Shown in pieces: positions 37,154 to 40,038 of a stretch of 40,038 nucleotides of DNA (its first letter is position 1; every line of letters starts with the position of its first letter). The notes under the pieces were generated by a model, which saw nothing but the letters and a program-made list of their open reading frames with translations, ran no database searches and was not told the DNA's origin. The translations under genes were made by a program, and so were the position numbers. Origin of the DNA: Planctomycetota bacterium (lineage in GTDB: Bacteria > Planctomycetota > UBA1135 > GCA-002686595); assembly GCA_011053145.1 (NCBI GenBank), contig DRLC01000244.1, positions 1 through 40,038 of the forward strand, read 5' to 3'.

Positions 37154-37313
37154 AGACTGGGGGGTCGTCAATCTTCATGTCCCCCGAGCAACGTGGTTGT
37201 GCGGGGTAAGTGTCCGGTCGTCCCATCCCCCGGTGCGTGAAAACCTCTCGAAGGGGTGGCCAAGTCCAGTGCACTGCAAAATGAGTCCGGATGGGAACAG
37301 CGAACCTCGCATC
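37154..37313 (+). other. non-coding stretch after the Fic gene, possible small RNA
   Basis: 160 bases without a convincing gene precede a strong intrinsic terminator. It includes the 10-base palindrome CAGTGCACTG (37267-37276) followed by GCAAAATGAG, a possible weak promoter region. It may be the 3' untranslated part of the Fic mRNA or a separate short RNA; sequence alone cannot decide. The stretch from the terminator to 37474 likewise holds nothing recognised. Confidence 0.3.
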
Positions 37314-37351
37314 GGCGTGGAGGCCTCGAACCTCCACGCCATTTTTTTTTT
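37314..37351 (+). terminator. strong intrinsic terminator
   Basis: A perfect 10-bp stem, GGCGTGGAGG (37314-37323) with CCTCCACGCC (37331-37340), and a 7-base loop are followed by A and ten T residues (37342-37351). It is a textbook rho-independent terminator for the plus strand, 160 bases after the Fic stop codon. Confidence 0.92.
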
Positions 37352-37474
37352 GCACTTGCGAGAACCGCGCGCGAGCGGTGACGGACGAACGGAGCGTACC
37401 CGGAGGGGAGAGCAAGACCCCCCTCCCGATTCGTTCCTGAAACCGTGGCGCTGCCACTCGCTTTCCGCTTTCCC

Positions 37475-37879
37475 ATGAAACTCAAAATCCTCGCGGTTCT
37501 CCTCCTCGCCTTCGCATCCACGGCCAAAGCCGGGCCTGGCACCAACCCCGGTAGCACGGCCGGCATCAGGATCTGCACCAATGCTTCCGGTGACGGAGTG
37601 CCCGTTTGCAACTGCACCAAGGACCCCCTCCAAGTCCAACTCTGCCACTCGGTCAGCGTCGAGGTCACCATCGGCTCCAAAGACATCGGGTCTTTCTCGA
37701 CCGGATTCTCGGACACGTTGTGCGCGACTCAGACCGTGTCCCCGGGCCAGTGCATCCGATGGCACTACGACTTCAATTGCTGCTACAACGGCTGGTGGTC
37801 CGGATGGAGCTGCGACCTGGTGCAGAGTTCGGTCGTCAGTTCGCGGGCGACGTGCTCGGCGCCTCCGTCAACCAAGTGA
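37475..37879 (+). CDS. small secreted cysteine-rich protein, 134 aa
   Basis: A typical signal peptide, MKLKILAVLLLAFASTAKA, leads to a mature part of about 115 residues with ten cysteines, all after the signal peptide, including an NCC pair and a CNC pair. The even count suggests five disulfides. The mature part is rich in Ser, Thr, Val, Trp and Gly (CCYNGWWSGWSC), has no charged clusters, and no family was recognised. The start at 37475 is chosen because the ten codons before it do not fit a signal peptide. It stands alone between two strong hairpins. An envelope or extracellular role is likely; an antimicrobial or adhesin-like role is only a guess. Confidence 0.75.
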   Translation: MKLKILAVLLLAFASTAKAGPGTNPGSTAGIRICTNASGDGVPVCNCTKDPLQVQLCHSVSVEVTIGSKDIGSFSTGFSDTLCATQTVSPGQCIRWHYDFNCCYNGWWSGWSCDLVQSSVVSSRATCSAPPSTK

Positions 37880-37892
37880 GCCGTCTTCTCCC

Positions 37893-37934
37893 CTCCGCGG
37901 TCTCGCCCTAGCTCGCTAGGGCCGGACCGCGGAG
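37893..37934 (+). terminator. hairpin terminator after the cysteine-rich protein gene
   Basis: An outer 10-bp stem, CTCCGCGGTC (37893-37902) with GACCGCGGAG (37925-37934), and an inner 7-bp stem, CCCTAGC (37906-37912) with GCTAGGG (37915-37921), form a long hairpin 13 bases after the stop codon, followed by TTCGTTCT. The T-run is imperfect, but the stem is very stable. Confidence 0.75.
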
Positions 37935-37962
37935 TTCGTTCTCCAGCCCCTCCAGGTCCGCC

Positions 37963-39834
37963 ATGAAGCCCACACACGCCCTATTCCTCATCCTCGCCCT
38001 CGTCCCCGTCCTCTATTCGGTGTCCAGGTCCTCGGGCACTGCTGCCGCACGCGAGGAGCGCCACGCTCCAGGATCCCGGGCGCAATCTCAATCCTCCAAC
38101 GATCTGGAGCCTGCCTTGGAACATCCCCAGCCCACGGCCCGAGAGGCCATCTCCTCCGAAGCGAGCATCGAAGTGGATGCGCAGTCCGACTACGCTCCGG
38201 TCGCCCCGTTTCGCGTGGAGCTCCGCCCGTCGGGCGGCGAAGCCGATCCGATCGTCGCAGAGACGAAGGACTCGGTGCTCTTCCACGCCGTTCCCGCCGG
38301 CACCTTCGAGATCGCCGTGGCCGGCGAGGGCTGGGAAGTCGCCCACGCAACGGCCGATGTGTCGCACGGGACGCGCGTGACGAAGACGATCCACATGACC
38401 CCCAGCCGATGGCTCGCCGGATTCGTCACGGATGCCCGGACGGGGGAGCCGGTATCGCAATTTCGGGCAGGGCTCGAGCACCGGCGCGTACTCTCCGGCG
38501 GCGTACGCGAACAGGGCTTCCACGATCCGATCGACTTCAACTCGCCGGAAGGACGGTTCTCCTTCGGAGGAATCCCCGCGATCGGAGAAGAGATCCGCGT
38601 CCACGTCTATGCCGACGGATATGAGGATGCACGCTCGGACTGGTATCCGCTCGCTTCCTGGGAGGACGGCATCGAGTTCCGTCTCCAGCGCGAGTCCGAA
38701 GGGCTTGCGGTCGTGCAAGGCCGGATCCTCAGCGCGGAGACGGGGCTGCCGGTCGCCGGCGCGAACCTCCTGATGGTCGACGAACGCCTCACCCTCGATG
38801 CCGTGGTCGTCCTCGGTGGTGCCCCGCAGGTCCAGTCCGACTTCCTGATTCCGGAGAACCGGGAAACGGGGCGCGGTCGAGCCGTCAGCGCCGCCGACGG
38901 CACGTTCCAATTGCCGTCTCGACACTCGGGCCGTGCCAAGATCGTCGCGTACCACCCCGACTTCCGGACCCTGCTCTCCGAACCCGTCGAATGGACAGCG
39001 GGGACGGACCGGGACATCGGATCGATATCCCTCGCCGGGGGAAGCCTCCTCACCGGCACGATTTGGACGAATCCCGACCCGAGGGAGAGAACGGACATCG
39101 AACTCGTCTCGATCGAGGGCCGTGGCGCCGGGCTCCACGTCGACGTCACGCCCGACGGCACGTTCCGGGCGGGCGGCCTCGAGGAGGGCACCTACACCGT
39201 GTCCCTGCAGGCCCGATTCGCGGTCGCCGGTGGCTCCCGCCTCCAGGTCGTCAAAGCGCAACGAGTCCATGTGGACGGAATCCATCCGGTCTCGATCGAC
39301 GTCCACTACGGCTCAGGCCTCGAAGGCGTGAACCTCGCGGGGCGCGTCCTGCTGCCCGAGGTCGAACTCCAGCAGGCCTCGGTGGCCCTCGTCGACGCGG
39401 GACTCGAGCCCGTGTGCATCTCGCCGCTCGATGAGCGGGGAGAGTATCGGCTCCCCGACGTCCCCCCCGGTTCCTACCTCTTCATCGCCTTCTGGAACTC
39501 CCCGACCCACGACCGCATCGGCCTGACCGGCACGCGCGTCGAGGTCGGCACCACGCCCGAACCGCTCCCGGAACTCGACACGAGGACGGCCCGCCTCGAG
39601 GTCTTCGGCCCGGCGAAACCCGGAGAGGAAATCCGGTTCAGCGCGGAGAGCGGAGACCCGGTCTTCGATGCCCTCGTCGCGCGTTTCCTCAGCGCCGAAA
39701 CCGACTCGAACGGTCGAGCGAGGGTCTTCGGGCTCCCGCCGGGGAACTATCGAGCAGCAGCCCGCGGCGAAGGCCAGGATTTCATCGTCGCCGCGAACTC
39801 CAACGAGCCCAGCCGCTTCGCCTTCGGGGAGTGA
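37963..39834 (+). CDS. exported carboxypeptidase-regulatory-like repeat protein, 623 aa
   Basis: An N-terminal signal anchor (MKPTHALFLILALVPVLYSVS) is followed by a low-complexity Ser/Glu-rich linker to about residue 75. Five or more beta-sandwich repeats of CarboxypepD_reg/transthyretin-like type follow, each built on the pattern G-x-V/I-x-D/A-x-x-T-G-x-P-V-x-G/Q and ending in a G-x-Y/F turn: LAGFVTDARTGEPVSQF, VQGRILSAETGLPVAGANL, LTGTIWTNPDPRERTDIEL, LAGRVLLPEVELQQASV. Recurrent phrases such as DGTFRAGGLEEGTYTVSL and RGEYRLPDVPPGSYLFIA are characteristic. No peptidase domain is present. Likely a cell-surface structural or binding protein. It lies downstream of the strong hairpin at 37893-37934, so it is probably transcribed separately. 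Confidence 0.85.
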   Translation: MKPTHALFLILALVPVLYSVSRSSGTAAAREERHAPGSRAQSQSSNDLEPALEHPQPTAREAISSEASIEVDAQSDYAPVAPFRVELRPSGGEADPIVAETKDSVLFHAVPAGTFEIAVAGEGWEVAHATADVSHGTRVTKTIHMTPSRWLAGFVTDARTGEPVSQFRAGLEHRRVLSGGVREQGFHDPIDFNSPEGRFSFGGIPAIGEEIRVHVYADGYEDARSDWYPLASWEDGIEFRLQRESEGLAVVQGRILSAETGLPVAGANLLMVDERLTLDAVVVLGGAPQVQSDFLIPENRETGRGRAVSAADGTFQLPSRHSGRAKIVAYHPDFRTLLSEPVEWTAGTDRDIGSISLAGGSLLTGTIWTNPDPRERTDIELVSIEGRGAGLHVDVTPDGTFRAGGLEEGTYTVSLQARFAVAGGSRLQVVKAQRVHVDGIHPVSIDVHYGSGLEGVNLAGRVLLPEVELQQASVALVDAGLEPVCISPLDERGEYRLPDVPPGSYLFIAFWNSPTHDRIGLTGTRVEVGTTPEPLPELDTRTARLEVFGPAKPGEEIRFSAESGDPVFDALVARFLSAETDSNGRARVFGLPPGNYRAAARGEGQDFIVAANSNEPSRFAFGE

Positions 39835-39890
39835 GATGGAAGATCCCCCGCCTCGCCACCGGAACCCCGCCCGCACCCGAGCTGGTCCTG

Positions 39891-39919
39891 TTGACGGGTT
39901 TCTCCCCTCCCCCTACCCT
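39891..39919 (+). promoter_or_regulatory. candidate sigma70-type promoter
   Basis: TTGACG (39891-39896) and TACCCT (39914-39919) have a 17-base, C-rich spacer. This is the best -35 match in the window. It predicts a transcript from about 39926 into the reading frame that begins at 39949. Confidence 0.55.
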
Positions 39920-39948
39920 CGGGAAATCCCGGGAGAGGAGAGACGCAC

Positions 39949-40038
39949 TTGGCCCCACAGCACCCGAGAGACCGGACCGCTGAGACCCCGCCGCCCAGGC
40001 CCGTCGAAACCGAGGGCGACCCCGGATTGGTCGTGCCG
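39949..40038 (+). CDS. probable start of a gene leaving the window
   Basis: A TTG start codon preceded at 8 bases by GGGAGAGGAG (39931-39940), a strong purine-rich ribosome-binding site, opens a frame of 30 codons with no stop before the window ends. The short Pro/Arg/Glu-rich N-terminus gives no family information. Support comes from the promoter and ribosome-binding site, not from protein similarity; a start beyond the window edge remains possible. Confidence 0.4.
   Translation, partial: MAPQHPRDRTAETPPPRPVETEGDPGLVVP

Noticed and set aside
37314-37340. Minus-strand hairpin resembling a tRNA T-arm (GGAGG-TTCGAGG-CCTCC)
   Set aside because: No acceptor stem, anticodon arm or D-arm can be built around it, loop position 60 is a purine, and an A-tract interrupts; it is the terminator read backwards.
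37197-37478. 93-codon plus-strand frame before the cysteine-rich gene
   Set aside because: Crosses a strong intrinsic terminator and its T-run, with no coding character; it overlaps the real signal peptide start.

Overview
The window is GC-rich chromosomal DNA with dense, mostly non-overlapping genes. It shows no rRNA, tRNA, CRISPR array, transposase or phage module. HEAT-repeat and carboxypeptidase-regulatory-domain secreted proteins, a glycosyltransferase fused to TPR repeats, a GH2 enzyme with a discoidin-like domain, KorAB and a large hybrid kinase together suggest Planctomycetota or a similar GC-rich, glycan-using Gram-negative lineage. That assignment is inference from gene content; nothing here fixes the taxon.

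Layout. 1-1706: 3' part of an alpha-glucan phosphorylase. 1717-4587 (minus strand): zinc-ribbon protein, small membrane protein, universal stress protein, hemerythrin-domain protein and a Crp/Fnr regulator, with a perfect TTGAC-N4-GTCAA box between the last two. 4742-6841: exported HEAT-repeat protein. 6851-18809: a compact nonribosomal peptide locus with a divergent Sfp-type phosphopantetheinyl transferase, a half-C/adenylation/methyltransferase/carrier protein, a serine hydroxymethyltransferase (SHMT) homologue with a changed active site, a stand-alone condensation enzyme, a SyrP-like Fe(II)/2-oxoglutarate oxygenase, and a C-like/adenylation/carrier protein whose HHxxxDG motif is lost. 18849-24521 (minus strand): hybrid histidine kinase ending in HPt, a stand-alone receiver, a degenerate WecG/TagA-type glycosyltransferase fused to a similar receiver, and a bacterial sugar transferase. 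24623-30417: exported GH2 beta-galactosidase and a coupled membrane glycosyltransferase-TPR protein. 30425-34606 (minus strand): possible metal-dependent oxygenase-like protein and KorB-KorA. 34917-35735: CysQ-like phosphatase. 35954-37879: Fic protein behind a long hairpin, then a cysteine-rich secreted protein. 37963-39834: secreted CarboxypepD_reg protein. A further gene probably starts at 39949 and leaves the window.

How the parts work together. The peptide genes look like a self-contained two-carrier assembly line making a short peptide, possibly containing an alpha,alpha-disubstituted amino acid such as alpha-methylserine (SHMT homologue), an N-methyl group (embedded methyltransferase) and a beta-hydroxyl (SyrP-like enzyme). 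No thioesterase, reductase or exporter lies in the window, so release and export are unexplained. The minus-strand signalling block looks like a phosphorelay (kinase, internal receiver, HPt, separate receivers) whose last members sit on or next to polysaccharide enzymes. The Crp/Fnr-hemerythrin pair with its box is a plausible O2- or NO-responsive unit.

The strongest leads are the SHMT-like enzyme inside the NRPS locus, the unusual set of condensation domains, the receiver-fused pseudo-glycosyltransferase, and the palindromic box at 3852-3865. All functional statements come from reading motifs by eye; no database search was possible.
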